Below, piece after piece: positions 8,694-19,246 of a stretch of DNA of 64,000 nt. A program made the translations under genes and the position numbers. Source of the stretch: Erwinia sp. S63 (GTDB lineage: Bacteria; Pseudomonadota; Gammaproteobacteria; Enterobacterales; Enterobacteriaceae); NCBI RefSeq assembly GCF_016625195.1, contig NZ_JACVUP010000009.1, positions 186,001 to 250,000 on the forward strand. Reading direction: 5' to 3'. The notes under the pieces were generated by a model. The model did no database searches. It was not told the origin of the DNA and saw nothing but the letters and a program-made list of their open reading frames with translations. The stretch's first letter is position 1, and each line of letters begins with the position of its first letter.

Positions 8694-10724
8694 ATGATTA
8701 ATCCACCTGCCAGTGAAAAAGACAGAATCAATCCTGTGGTGTTCTACACCTCAGCCGGACTGATTCTGACATTTTCACTTGTTACTATTTTTTACAGCGA
8801 GTTAGCAGCGAGCTGGATTCAAACCGCCGTGAACTGGGTCACATCGACCTTCGGCTGGTACTACATGCTTGCTGCCACGCTGTATATCGTGTTCGTAATC
8901 TATATGGCCTGCTCACGTTACGGCGCTATCAAACTCGGGCCAGAGCAATCAAAACCAGAATTCAGCTTATTAAGCTGGTCAGCGATGTTGTTCGCGGCCG
9001 GTATCGGTATCGATCTGATGTTCTTCTCGGTGGCCGAACCGGTCACGCAGTACATGCAACCGCCGGAAGGTGCCGGACAAACCATGGAAGCGGCACGCCA
9101 GGCGATGGTCTGGACGCTGTTCCACTACGGTGTCACCGGTTGGTCGATGTACGCGCTGATGGGCATCGCACTCGGCTACTTCAGCTACCGCTACAATCTG
9201 CCGCTAACCATCCGTTCTGCGCTGTACCCGATCTTCGGAAAGCGTATTAATGGCCCGATTGGCCATACCGTGGATATCGCGGCAGTGATCGGCACCATCT
9301 TTGGTATCGCTACGACACTGGGGATTGGCGTGGTGCAGCTCAATTACGGCCTAAACGTGCTGTTCGATATCCCGGAAGGCTTCACCGCGCAGGCCGCGTT
9401 GATTGTGCTGTCGGTGATTATCGCCACCATTTCCGTCACCTCCGGCGTGGATAAAGGCATCCGTATTCTGTCGGAACTTAACGTTGCGCTGGCATTGGGG
9501 CTGATTCTATTTGTGCTGTTCATGGGCAAAACCGACTTCCTGCTGAACGCGCTGGTGCTCAATGTTGGTGATTACATCAACCGCTTTATGGGCATGACGC
9601 TGAACACCTTTGCGTTTGACCAGCCGAAAGAGTGGATGAACAGCTGGACGCTCTTCTTCTGGGCTTGGTGGGTCGCCTGGTCGCCATTTGTCGGCTTGTT
9701 CCTGGCGCGTATTTCACGTGGTCGTACTATCCGCGAGTTTGTGCTCGGTACGCTGATTATTCCGTTCACCTTCACGCTGTTGTGGCTGTCGGTGTTCGGT
9801 AACGCAGCGCTGTATGAAATTATTCACGGCGACGCCGGCTTTGCTCAGGAAGTGATGGCGCATGCAGAACGTGGCTTCTACAGCCTGCTGGCGCAGTATC
9901 CGGCGTTCAAGTTCAGCGCTTCGGTCGCCACCATTACCGGCATGCTGTTCTACGTCACCTCAGCGGATTCTGGTTCACTGGTATTGGGTAACTTCACCTC
10001 GAAGTTGAAAGACATCAACAGCGATGCGCCAAACTGGCTGCGTATCTTCTGGTCAGTGGCAATCGGTGTTCTGACCATGGGTATGCTGATGACCAACGGT
10101 ATCTCTGCGCTGCAGAATGCCACGGTGATCATGGGCCTGCCGTTTAGCTTTGTGATCTTCTTTGTGATGGCCGGTTTGTATAAGTCACTCAAAGTCGAAG
10201 ACCATCGCCGCGCCAGCGCCAGCCGTGAAACGGCACCGTACATTCCGGCCAGCAACGATCGTTTAAGCTGGAAAAAGCGCCTGTCGCGTCTGATGAATTA
10301 CCCAGGCACACGCTACACCCAGCAAATGATGGAGAACGTCTTGTTCCCGGCGATGCAGGATGTGGCGAAAGAGCTGGAACTGCGTGGCGGTCGGGTTTCA
10401 CTGGAACGCGTCGAACCGGAAGAGGGGCATCCGTTAGGCTATCTGGATTTGCGCGTGCTGCTGGGTGAAGAGCAGGACTTTGTATATCAGATCTGGCCGC
10501 AGCAGTATTCGGTGCCGGGCTTTACCTATCGGGCGCGCAGCGGTAAATCGACTTATTACCGTCTGGAGACATTCCTGCTGGAAGGCAGCCAGGGCAACGA
10601 TTTGATGGATTACAACAAGGAGCAGGTGATCATCGATATTCTCGATCAGTACGAACGTCACCTGAACTTTATCCATCTGCATCGCGAAGCACCGGGCAGC
10701 AACATTACTTTCCCAAGCGTGTAA
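8694..10724 (+). CDS. betT: High-affinity choline transporter BetT (BCCT family)
   Basis: Proton-driven choline importer of 676 residues, practically the length of E. coli BetT. The hydrophobic part (to about residue 500) carries BCCT features, including FFWAWWVAWSPFVGLFLARIS and a GIG-rich segment. A hydrophilic C-terminal domain of about 170 residues follows, which in this family tunes osmotic activation. AGAGGT precedes the ATG. It is divergent from betIBA and supplies the choline that BetA and BetB oxidise. Confidence 0.97.
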   Translation: MINPPASEKDRINPVVFYTSAGLILTFSLVTIFYSELAASWIQTAVNWVTSTFGWYYMLAATLYIVFVIYMACSRYGAIKLGPEQSKPEFSLLSWSAMLFAAGIGIDLMFFSVAEPVTQYMQPPEGAGQTMEAARQAMVWTLFHYGVTGWSMYALMGIALGYFSYRYNLPLTIRSALYPIFGKRINGPIGHTVDIAAVIGTIFGIATTLGIGVVQLNYGLNVLFDIPEGFTAQAALIVLSVIIATISVTSGVDKGIRILSELNVALALGLILFVLFMGKTDFLLNALVLNVGDYINRFMGMTLNTFAFDQPKEWMNSWTLFFWAWWVAWSPFVGLFLARISRGRTIREFVLGTLIIPFTFTLLWLSVFGNAALYEIIHGDAGFAQEVMAHAERGFYSLLAQYPAFKFSASVATITGMLFYVTSADSGSLVLGNFTSKLKDINSDAPNWLRIFWSVAIGVLTMGMLMTNGISALQNATVIMGLPFSFVIFFVMAGLYKSLKVEDHRRASASRETAPYIPASNDRLSWKKRLSRLMNYPGTRYTQQMMENVLFPAMQDVAKELELRGGRVSLERVEPEEGHPLGYLDLRVLLGEEQDFVYQIWPQQYSVPGFTYRARSGKSTYYRLETFLLEGSQGNDLMDYNKEQVIIDILDQYERHLNFIHLHREAPGSNITFPSV

Positions 10725-10728
10725 GCCT

Positions 10729-10758
10729 ACGGACAGCGGCAGCCCTGCCGCTGTCCGT
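10729..10758. terminator. Perfect 14-bp hairpin after betT
   Basis: ACGGACAGCGGCAG (10729-10742) and CTGCCGCTGTCCGT (10745-10758) are exact inverted repeats right after the betT stop. A T tract is poor (ACTTTCCC), so it may act as a terminator or a 3' mRNA stabiliser. Confidence 0.55.
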
Positions 10759-10810
10759 GCACTTTCCCTGGAGCAAGCTACACTTTCAGCCTGCTCTAAG
10801 GGAGACTGAA

Positions 10811-11773
10811 ATGAAATTGGGTTTTGCGTGTAAGTATTTCGATGCACAGGCTAAGCAGCCGTTTCCGTTTAAAATCACCACGCGTACGCGTTTCCTGAGT
10901 CTTGATCGCGAAGAACAAGCGCGTTTACTGGCGCAGCTGGCAACCAACAACCTCGAAAACCAATTCCTCACGCTGCAGCAACTGGCAAAACTGCCAGATG
11001 CGATGCGCATGATGCGGATTGGCAGCGATCTGTTACCGCTGTATACCGTGCCAGAGGCCACCGCTATCTACAGCGAACTGATGCCTGACTTACAGCCGCT
11101 GCTGGCCCGCTGTGGCGAAATCGCGCGCACCAACAACATCCGCCTCTCATTCCATCCCGGACAATACTCGGTACTCGCTTCGGATAATGAAGGCGTGGTG
11201 GATCGGGCGATTGAGGATGTGGAGTATCATGCGCTGTGTGCCGTGTTAATGGGGTATGGTCGCCAGTTCCAGGATTTCAAAATCAATATCCATATGAACG
11301 GCAAAAAAGGCATCGAGGGGTTTCGCGCGGCGTTTCAGCGCCTCTCTCCTGAAGCACGCAATATGCTGACGGTTGAAAATGACGAAATCTCTTGTTCGCT
11401 GGATGATGTACTTCAGGCGCGCGATCTCTGTCCGGTGGTGCTGGATATTCACCATCACTGGGTGAAAGAGAATCAATTTATCAAAGCGGATGATGCGCGT
11501 ATCCCGTTAATCATCGAATCGTGGCGCGGTGTGCGTCCAGTATTACATTATTCGATTGCGCAGGAAGGATTAATCCCAGAACACGGCTTCCCGGATCAGC
11601 ACGATTTAACGGTGGCAAAAACCAAACTGCGTGCACATTCTGACTACTACTTTAATCAGGATTTAAATGACTGGGCGCTGTCATTTACTGACTTCGATAT
11701 TATGTGCGAAGTGAAAATGAAAAATCTGGCGGTCGAGCGCTTATATCACTATTCAATGACGGGAAAAGAGTAG
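10811..11773 (+). CDS. uvsE: UV damage endonuclease UvsE/UvdE
   Basis: Protein of 320 residues of the UVDE family, a TIM-barrel endonuclease that nicks DNA 5' of pyrimidine dimers and other distorted bases, an alternative to UvrABC excision. Family hallmarks include the opening MKLGFACKYF, the metal-binding RLSFHPGQYSVLAS, TVENDEI, and LDIHHHWV. The start at 10811 is preferred (AAGGGAGA upstream) over an earlier in-frame ATG at 10757 inside the betT 3' hairpin. It stands alone and converges on a small exported-protein gene. Confidence 0.92.
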   Translation: MKLGFACKYFDAQAKQPFPFKITTRTRFLSLDREEQARLLAQLATNNLENQFLTLQQLAKLPDAMRMMRIGSDLLPLYTVPEATAIYSELMPDLQPLLARCGEIARTNNIRLSFHPGQYSVLASDNEGVVDRAIEDVEYHALCAVLMGYGRQFQDFKINIHMNGKKGIEGFRAAFQRLSPEARNMLTVENDEISCSLDDVLQARDLCPVVLDIHHHWVKENQFIKADDARIPLIIESWRGVRPVLHYSIAQEGLIPEHGFPDQHDLTVAKTKLRAHSDYYFNQDLNDWALSFTDFDIMCEVKMKNLAVERLYHYSMTGKE

Positions 11774-11778
11774 GGTGT

Positions 11779-11808
11779 GGGTTAAGCCGTGACCAGGCTT
11801 AACCCTTT
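11779..11808 (+). terminator. Terminator between convergent uvsE and exported-protein gene
   Basis: GGGTTAAGCC (11779-11788) pairs with GGCTTAACCC (11796-11805), followed by TTTCACTTATTT on the plus strand. It probably ends uvsE and may work in both directions. Confidence 0.75.
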
Positions 11809-11811
11809 CAC

Positions 11812-12309
11812 TTATTTGCGTGCAGCAACAATACCCTGTTGTGTCGCCTCAATAGCGATCTTAAATCCGGCGGCAGCGGCTTTGTCATTGGTGGTCACTG
11901 CGGCAGACTCACGATCTTTAACCGACTGCAACATCTGCGATTCCATTTGCTTATCCAGGCCGTTAATCGTCCAGTTAGCACCTTTATAGCAGGTGAATGT
12001 GATGACCTTACGGTAATTTTCCTCAGTATATCCAGCATCTTCGAAAGACATTGGGGAACCAAGTAGCTGCGTGGTCATTTTTTTAAATTTAGCCACCGCA
12101 TCGCGTGGCGCAATAGTGTCGCAGGTGTTCTGCACCTTTTGACTAAATGAATCACGATCAATTTTGGCTTCAGTGATCAACTTCTGTCGTGATTCCTGAT
12201 GTTGATGTGCGTCTTGGGTGAAATTATTGTCAGGTTTTCCTGATAAGGTAATTTCAGCGTGAGCAAAGCCAGAGAGGAATAGTGCGGCAATAGCAACCTG
12301 TCGTTTCAT
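11812..12309 (-). CDS. Small exported protein of unknown function
   Basis: 165-residue protein with a clear Sec signal peptide (MKRQVAIAALFLSGFAHA, cleavage about residue 18). I do not recognise a family. The mature part is hydrophilic with two cysteines (in QNTCDTIAP and ITFTCYKG), which could form a disulfide in the periplasm, and an alanine-rich C-terminus. The ATG at 12309 is chosen because AGGAG lies eight bases upstream and the signal begins there. It is monocistronic by appearance and unrelated in obvious function to uvsE. Confidence 0.8.
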   Translation of the reverse strand: MKRQVAIAALFLSGFAHAEITLSGKPDNNFTQDAHQHQESRQKLITEAKIDRDSFSQKVQNTCDTIAPRDAVAKFKKMTTQLLGSPMSFEDAGYTEENYRKVITFTCYKGANWTINGLDKQMESQMLQSVKDRESAAVTTNDKAAAAGFKIAIEATQQGIVAARK

Positions 12310-12492
12310 AGTGACTCCTGTCATAGTGATGAAAAAAGCAGTTTATATTGGTACTGAAGGGATGAAATAGTATCTCAATTCAATGAATTTAATATGCAGC
12401 GAAATAATTGTCAGGCGGGATGTTATTAGAAGTGGGAATGAGAATCAAATCAATTGGGCAGAATATTCCGCCCAGAAGTTGTGAAAAAATGC

Positions 12493-12966
12493 TTAAGGTG
12501 AGGTAATCACAATCGCCACACGGCGATTCTGCGCGCGGCCTTGCGCACTGTTATTACTGGCGATGGGGGCGGTCATGCCCATACCGCGGGTGATAATGTT
12601 GGCGCGCGGGACATCAGCGCCCAACGCCCATTGTGTTGCCACAGCATCGGCACGTTTCAGTGACAACTGCTGGTTATAATCTGCCTTGCCGTAATTATCC
12701 GTGTGACCGTCAATCCGGACATGCTGAATACCGGTGGCCGAGAGGTTTTTCGCCATATTGGCGATATTGGCTTTACTGGCCGCAGTGAGTTCGGACTCAT
12801 TTACTCCAAACAGGATTTTGTCCGATAAACCCAATCCCCAGCCTTCCATGTTTTCAGTAAAGCCCGCGCTTTGCATCGCCGCAATCTGTGCGGCGGTGAA
12901 ACGACCTTTAGACTGACAACCCGCACAAACCAGAATACACAGCAGCAGAAAAAGTTTAATTTTCAT
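12493..12966 (-). CDS. yfiB: YfiB, OmpA-like outer-membrane lipoprotein
   Basis: 157-residue lipoprotein. The signal ends in the lipobox VCAGC with acylated C17. The C-terminal OmpA/Pal-like peptidoglycan-binding domain shows RIDGHTDNYGKADYNQQLS and the closing GRAQNRRV. In the YfiBNR system YfiB captures YfiR at the outer membrane/peptidoglycan and so frees the diguanylate cyclase. Its ATG overlaps the dgcN stop by 4 bp, so the two are translationally coupled. Confidence 0.93.
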   Translation of the reverse strand: MKIKLFLLLCILVCAGCQSKGRFTAAQIAAMQSAGFTENMEGWGLGLSDKILFGVNESELTAASKANIANMAKNLSATGIQHVRIDGHTDNYGKADYNQQLSLKRADAVATQWALGADVPRANIITRGMGMTAPIASNNSAQGRAQNRRVAIVITSP

Positions 12967-14177
12967 ACCCGTACCTTACTTATCCCTTTGTTTTTGTACA
13001 TATGCATATCCGCACGTTCCAGAATCGATTGCACCGTATCGCCATGCTGCGACCAGGCGTAACCAATAGTGACCGAGGTGGTGATCGGTGTGCCTTCGGC
13101 AATCATGATCTTTTGCGCAATGGCTTCCCTGATCTCCTCTGTCAGCTGCAGCAGCTGTTTCTCAGTCGCGCGGCTGGTTATTAACATCGCAAATTCATCA
13201 CCGCCGAGTCGCGCAACCATATCTTGCTTGTAGGCCAGCGCCACAAGGCGTGAGCCGATAGCTTTCAGCACCTCATCGCCCGCCGCATGTCCCCAGTTAT
13301 CGTTGATGCTCTTGAATCGATCGCCATCCAGGAACAGCAACACAAAGCGCTCCTGAGCGAATTGGCCATCAAGCAATCGGGTTAATTGCGTAACAAAGGC
13401 GGCGCGGTTTGCCAGCCCGGTGAGCGGATCTTCCAATGCCTTCGCCGCTAACGAACGGTTATCACGCAGTAACGAAGCCTGTAATGATTGCATCTCTGCG
13501 AGCAACGAGTTGAGATCGTCCGAAAACAGCTGAAACTCTTTGGTCGGGCTTTCAGGAATGCGCAGTGAAAAATCACCCGAGCTGATGACGTAATGAATCG
13601 AGCTGGTGATATTGCGCAGCGTCTGCAAAATGCCCCGATGTAAGAATGCGCTTAGCATAAAGGCGACGATCAACACACACAGCATACCGCTGGATAAAAT
13701 CATCACCGAGTAACGGATAAAATCCGTCGCCCCTTTGACCGTGCCCGCCAGCGTCAACGTCCCGACGACATTTTCCGCGTGATTGATATTCACGCTCAGC
13801 GGGCGCGCGTAGATCCATTCGCGTAAAAAGTTCTCATACCAGCCATCCTGCTGTTGTTGGTCTTGCCAGTTAACCAGCACCGTTTGGTCGTCCGTCACCA
13901 GTTTCGCCGTAGCAAACATGCCTTCGTTGCCCAACATGGCAATTTTTTTGTGGGCGTCATAACTGTCTTCAAAGACGGTGGCGGCGGTCAGGCTGTTGCT
14001 CAGCGTCGCGGCAATCAGCTCCAGGTTGCGCTTCTCATAACGCTTGATGAAAAGTAATGACGTCGATGTCAGCAGCAGCCAGCACAGCAACAAAATAACG
14101 GCGGAGTTGATGATGCTGATCTTGCGCAGCCTGATGCGGATAGATGATTTTTCATTTTTAATTTTTTCAAATTTCAT
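12963..14177 (-). CDS. dgcN: Membrane diguanylate cyclase DgcN (YfiN)
   Basis: 404-residue inner-membrane enzyme making c-di-GMP. Transmembrane segments lie around residues 23-45 and 155-180, bracketing a periplasmic sensor domain. A HAMP-like region and a GGDEF domain follow (RLGGDEF, GGDEF at 325-329; FLDGDRFKSINDNWGH upstream). The RxxD product-inhibition site is degenerate: YKQD lies where RxxD would be. I start at 14177, with AGGAAG upstream. YfiR would hold it inactive from the periplasm, and YfiB relieves this. Output is biofilm and reduced motility in known systems. Confidence 0.93.
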   Translation of the reverse strand: MKFEKIKNEKSSIRIRLRKISIINSAVILLLCWLLLTSTSLLFIKRYEKRNLELIAATLSNSLTAATVFEDSYDAHKKIAMLGNEGMFATAKLVTDDQTVLVNWQDQQQQDGWYENFLREWIYARPLSVNINHAENVVGTLTLAGTVKGATDFIRYSVMILSSGMLCVLIVAFMLSAFLHRGILQTLRNITSSIHYVISSGDFSLRIPESPTKEFQLFSDDLNSLLAEMQSLQASLLRDNRSLAAKALEDPLTGLANRAAFVTQLTRLLDGQFAQERFVLLFLDGDRFKSINDNWGHAAGDEVLKAIGSRLVALAYKQDMVARLGGDEFAMLITSRATEKQLLQLTEEIREAIAQKIMIAEGTPITTSVTIGYAWSQHGDTVQSILERADMHMYKNKGISKVRV

Positions 14178-14178
14178 C

Positions 14179-14763
14179 TTATTGGCTTCCTTTGCGCGAC
14201 AGCAATAACACATCCGGACTCACGCGAACGCCACTGCGAGCCAGTGAATCAAGGTTTACGGCAAACATCGGATGATCGGCATTAAAAATAAGACAGAAAG
14301 CGGCTCCGATGGCGCAATCGGTATTATTTTCAGCCAGAGAGAGAACGGCGTGGCCTTTCTCCAGGCTGAGCAATTCGGTCTGTTGCTGCGGCGACTGATC
14401 ACCGAAATAGAGGGCATCACAGCGATTGCTGGCTAACTCGGTTTCACTGTTGAGGTAGACCACGCTAAAGGGCAGCGCTGTCGCGGTGGCGCTGGCAGGA
14501 AAATTGACGTGACGCGCAGAATTGAACACACACAACTGTGGAGCGTCGTGCAACGCCGGCCAGCGGGTGAAGCTAATGATACCGCTGACAATACGGTTGG
14601 CTTTGTCATCTTTCGTCGCGGGGTTTTGCGCCGCAGCAGCAGGCAGGGACAGCGGCAATATCAACAGTGCCAGCGAACCGATGCAGATCAGTGCGGCTTT
14701 AAGCTGAGCCAAAAGCAGAAATAAAACTTCACGAGGGTGAAGACGAGGTTCAAAACGTAACAT
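14179..14763 (-). CDS. yfiR: YfiR, periplasmic repressor of DgcN
   Basis: 194-residue periplasmic protein. A long hydrophobic leader ends at about residue 45 (LPAAAAQ). Four cysteines (C78, C115, C150, C157) have almost the spacing of the two disulfides reported for Pseudomonas aeruginosa YfiR; the pair DCAIGAAFC is seven residues apart in both. YfiR binds the periplasmic domain of DgcN and blocks it; oxidation state affects its stability in the known system. It is the first gene of yfiR-dgcN-yfiB, one base from dgcN. Confidence 0.9.
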   Translation of the reverse strand: MLRFEPRLHPREVLFLLLAQLKAALICIGSLALLILPLSLPAAAAQNPATKDDKANRIVSGIISFTRWPALHDAPQLCVFNSARHVNFPASATATALPFSVVYLNSETELASNRCDALYFGDQSPQQQTELLSLEKGHAVLSLAENNTDCAIGAAFCLIFNADHPMFAVNLDSLARSGVRVSPDVLLLSRKGSQ

Positions 14764-14917
14764 GCCGCTATTCCGCTGGGTTCAACCCGCAAATAGTACC
14801 ATCGGCATCTATAAAAGAGTACAGGTGTTCAATAGCGGAAAACGCGGACTATTTACTCTGGCAGGATAATCAGATCCAATCATTAATAGAAAGTTTAGAG
14901 CGGTATTTATATAAACA

Positions 14918-14944
14918 TGCCGGGCGGACTGACATCGCCCGGCA
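14918..14944. repeat. REP-like palindrome / terminator after ascB
   Basis: TGCCGGGCG (14918-14926) and CGCCCGGCA (14936-14944) flank a 9-base loop just after the ascB stop. A similar unit with TGCCGGAC arms lies at 38242-38268. On the minus strand it leads into TGTTTATATAAAT, so it may also terminate ascFB. Confidence 0.55.
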
Positions 14945-14958
14945 GTGAATCGCAAAGA

Positions 14959-16404
<1,446 letters not shown>

Positions 16405-16408
16405 TTAA

Positions 16409-17848
16409 TCAATTCACATTGACGGCTTTAGCGGCATCCACAACCGGTTTAGGCTGTGCTGTTTCACTTACCGGAATATCTTCAAAGCCAAGAATCAGCG
16501 TCAGAACAAATGAAAGCACCACCGACAACACCATCACACCACCCACCCACACAATGCTCATCGGATTGGCCGGATCAAAGAACTGCACGCTGGTGAACAA
16601 GCCGGGTGAGGCCATGGAGTGACTGGCGAGCCCGCCGATACCGGCCACTGCACCACAGATGAATCCGCTGATCAGGCTGGCGATCAATGGTCGTTTGAGT
16701 CGCACCGCAACACCATACAGAGCGGGTTCCGAGATCCCAGCCACAATCGCTGAAGCCGCTGCGGCAAACGCGGTCTGACGCAATTCCGGATTCTTGGTTT
16801 TAAAGGCTACGGCCAGCGATGACCCGCCGAGTGACAGATTGGCGCCGATTTCAGAGGGCATTACCATGCCTTCTTTGCCGGTCTCCGCAATAGTCTGAAT
16901 TATGGTCGGGGTGAACACGCGGTGCATGCCGGTCATCACCAGCAGTGGCCACAACGCACCCATGATCGCTACGGATAACCAGCCGAGATAGCCATGAATG
17001 GTGTAAACCAGCGCAGAAATACCGCTACCAATCCAGATGCCGAGTGGGCCAATCAGCACAATGGCAATCGGCGCGGCAATCAGCACAATCAGCATCGGTT
17101 TAAGGAAGTTTTTGGTGACCGCTGGCGTAAAGCGATCCACCCAGTATTCGATGTGCGACAGGATCCAGGTCATCACCAGCGCCGGGATGACGGTGTAAGT
17201 GTATTTCACCGCCGTCACCGGGATATAGGCGAACTCCACGGCCTGGCCCTGTGCCGCTTTGGCCATCAAATCAATAAAGTTGGGATGCACCAGTACGCCG
17301 GCAATCGCAATCGCCAATGACATATTGGTTTTGAATTTCAGCGCCGCCGAAGCCGCCACCATCACCGGCAGGAAGAAAAAGGCGCCGTCACCGATCACAT
17401 TCAGGATCACCAGCGTAGACGAACCTTTCTCCAGTACGCCGCTCATCTCCAGCACCATTGCCAGCAACTTGACCATCGATCCACCGATGATCGCCGGGAT
17501 CAGCGGCGACATGGTGCCCACCAGCGCATCAAGAATGCCCGCGCCCATGCTGCGCAGGGTGATTTTGCGTTTCACTGGGGCGCTGTTGTCGCTATTCGGT
17601 GTGCCGAGTTTAAGCACTTCCTGATACGCGAGATTAACGTTATTGCCAATGATCACCTGGCATTGCGTATCGGTATGCACCACGCCCATCACGCCTGGAA
17701 TCGCTTTTAGCGTGGCGTTATCGATTAGGGCAGTGTCGCGAAGCACAAAACGCAGGCGCGTCATGCAGTGCGTAACGGTTTCGATATTGTTTAAGCCGCC
17801 GAGCGAAGCCACGATGGCGCGTGAAACGTCAGCATAATTTTTAGCCAT
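16409..17848 (-). CDS. ascF: PTS beta-glucoside permease EIIBC AscF
   Basis: 479-residue phosphotransferase permease. The N-terminal EIIB domain carries the phospho-cysteine C28 in VTHCMTRLRF; the membrane EIIC domain follows from about residue 105. There is no EIIA domain, as in E. coli AscF, so a separate EIIA (for example Crr) must donate phosphate. The start at 17848 opens with MAKNYADVSRAIV; a longer frame to 17896 would run into the operator. It imports and phosphorylates beta-glucosides for AscB and is repressed by divergent AscG. Confidence 0.93.
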   Translation of the reverse strand: MAKNYADVSRAIVASLGGLNNIETVTHCMTRLRFVLRDTALIDNATLKAIPGVMGVVHTDTQCQVIIGNNVNLAYQEVLKLGTPNSDNSAPVKRKITLRSMGAGILDALVGTMSPLIPAIIGGSMVKLLAMVLEMSGVLEKGSSTLVILNVIGDGAFFFLPVMVAASAALKFKTNMSLAIAIAGVLVHPNFIDLMAKAAQGQAVEFAYIPVTAVKYTYTVIPALVMTWILSHIEYWVDRFTPAVTKNFLKPMLIVLIAAPIAIVLIGPLGIWIGSGISALVYTIHGYLGWLSVAIMGALWPLLVMTGMHRVFTPTIIQTIAETGKEGMVMPSEIGANLSLGGSSLAVAFKTKNPELRQTAFAAAASAIVAGISEPALYGVAVRLKRPLIASLISGFICGAVAGIGGLASHSMASPGLFTSVQFFDPANPMSIVWVGGVMVLSVVLSFVLTLILGFEDIPVSETAQPKPVVDAAKAVNVN

Positions 17849-17914
17849 GGATTGTAGGTCTCTGATTTTTTTGAGTAGGGGTACGTTTGCCCGCATTTCT
17901 ATTGCGAGTCATGA

Positions 17915-17926
17915 GAAACCGGTTTC
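17915..17926. promoter_or_regulatory. AscG operator
   Basis: GAAACCGGTTTC is a perfect 12-bp palindrome, within TGAGAAACC-GGTTTCACA (17912-17929). It matches the known AscG/GalR-type core and lies 67 bp upstream of ascF. Confidence 0.8.
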
Positions 17927-17986
17927 ACAAAATCATGAATATGAAATCCATGCCAGGCAAGAAGTTTAAAATTTGATGTTTAAAAA

Positions 17987-18002
17987 TGTGATACTGATCG
18001 AT
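17987..18002. promoter_or_regulatory. Possible CRP site in the ascF-ascG gap
   Basis: TGTGATACTGATCGAT has one perfect CRP half-site (TGTGA) and a weak second half. Catabolite control is expected for a beta-glucoside operon; support is weak. Confidence 0.3.
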
Positions 18003-18102
18003 AACGAAGTGAGGGACACGCGATTAACACAGTGAAAAAAATCTCCGCATAATTCGCGACTTAGGTAAACTTCAGCGATACAGACGTAAATCAGAGTGAA
18101 AT

Positions 18103-19116
18103 ATGGCAACCATAGTTGAGGTGGCGAAGGTCGCAGGCGTATCGAAAGCCACGGTTTCCCGTGTGCTGTCCGGCAACGGTTATGTCAGCGAAGAGAAGCG
18201 GGAATTGGTGTTTAAGGCCATCGCGGAAACCGGTTTTCGCCCCAATTTACTGGCGCGAAATCTGGCAACCAAGTCGAGCCAGACCATTGGTCTGGTGATC
18301 ACCAACACCCTCTATTCCGGCAGCTACTTTACGGAACTCATGCAGCATTCCGCCCGACTGATGGAGCAGCAGGGGAGACAACTGCTGTTGGTGGATGGCA
18401 AACACAGCGCGGAAGAGGAACGCGCCGCGATTCAATTTTTGCTCGATTTACGCTGTGACGGCGTCATCATTTATCCGCGCTTCCTCACCATCGAAGAAAT
18501 GGACGCCATCATCGACCAGCACCCGCATCCGATTCTGGTGATCAACCGTCGTCTGCGGCAACACGACAGCTACTGTATTTACGCCGATCAACAACGCACC
18601 AGCGCCGACGCTGTCGAAGCGTTAATCAAACTGGGCCATCGTGACATTGCCTTTATCACCGGCTCGCTCGATTCGCCCACCGGCCGTGAGCGCCTGGCCG
18701 GCTACCAATCGGCGCTGGCAAAGCACCAAATTCCTGTCCAGCAAGCGTTGATTATTGAAGGGAAGTGGCAGGCGCAAAACGGCGTAGCGGCGGTAGAAAC
18801 CTTGTTAAAACAGGGCAGTAAGTTTAGCGCACTGGTGGCCAGTAATGATGATATGGCGGTAGGGGCGTTAAAAGCGTTGGCATCGCACAACATTGCGGTT
18901 CCGGCTCAGGTCTCAGTGCTGGGATTTGATGATATTCCGCTGGCCCCATTCACCGTTCCGTCGCTCTCTAGCGTGAAAATGCCGGTGACGGATATGATTC
19001 AGGAAACACTTGCACGGCTGATATCAATGCTCGACGGGGGCGAAATGCGCAATCGCCAGCGCTTCTCGGGTGAAGTGATGATGCGAGAATCCGTCGGCCC
19101 AGGACCTTTCGCCTGA
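18103..19116 (+). CDS. ascG: LacI-family repressor AscG
   Basis: 337-residue LacI/GalR repressor. The helix-turn-helix is IVEVAKVAGVSKATVSRVLS, followed by the hinge ARNLATKSSQTIG. The core is the sugar-binding domain with GVIIYPRFLTIEEMD and GHRDIAFITGS, as in AscG. It is divergent from ascFB with a perfect GAAACCGGTTTC operator in between. A one-mismatch copy of the operator occurs inside its own coding region at 18226-18237. The inducer is probably a phosphorylated or free aryl-glucoside. Confidence 0.92.
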   Translation: MATIVEVAKVAGVSKATVSRVLSGNGYVSEEKRELVFKAIAETGFRPNLLARNLATKSSQTIGLVITNTLYSGSYFTELMQHSARLMEQQGRQLLLVDGKHSAEEERAAIQFLLDLRCDGVIIYPRFLTIEEMDAIIDQHPHPILVINRRLRQHDSYCIYADQQRTSADAVEALIKLGHRDIAFITGSLDSPTGRERLAGYQSALAKHQIPVQQALIIEGKWQAQNGVAAVETLLKQGSKFSALVASNDDMAVGALKALASHNIAVPAQVSVLGFDDIPLAPFTVPSLSSVKMPVTDMIQETLARLISMLDGGEMRNRQRFSGEVMMRESVGPGPFA

Positions 19117-19246
19117 TCAAAAAACGATGACGGATCAGTAATATAACGCTTATAAACAATAGGTTGACGAATCTTATCGATATATAATCGGAAATATAGC
19201 GCTAGCTTAACGCGCGCATCCTTTCGTTAGTCATCCTGGAAATGTC

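Noticed and set aside
19150..19246. Fur box before the TonB receptor
   Set aside because: There is a weak AT-rich palindrome around TTATCGATATATAA, but it does not convincingly fit the GATAATGATAATCATTATC pattern.
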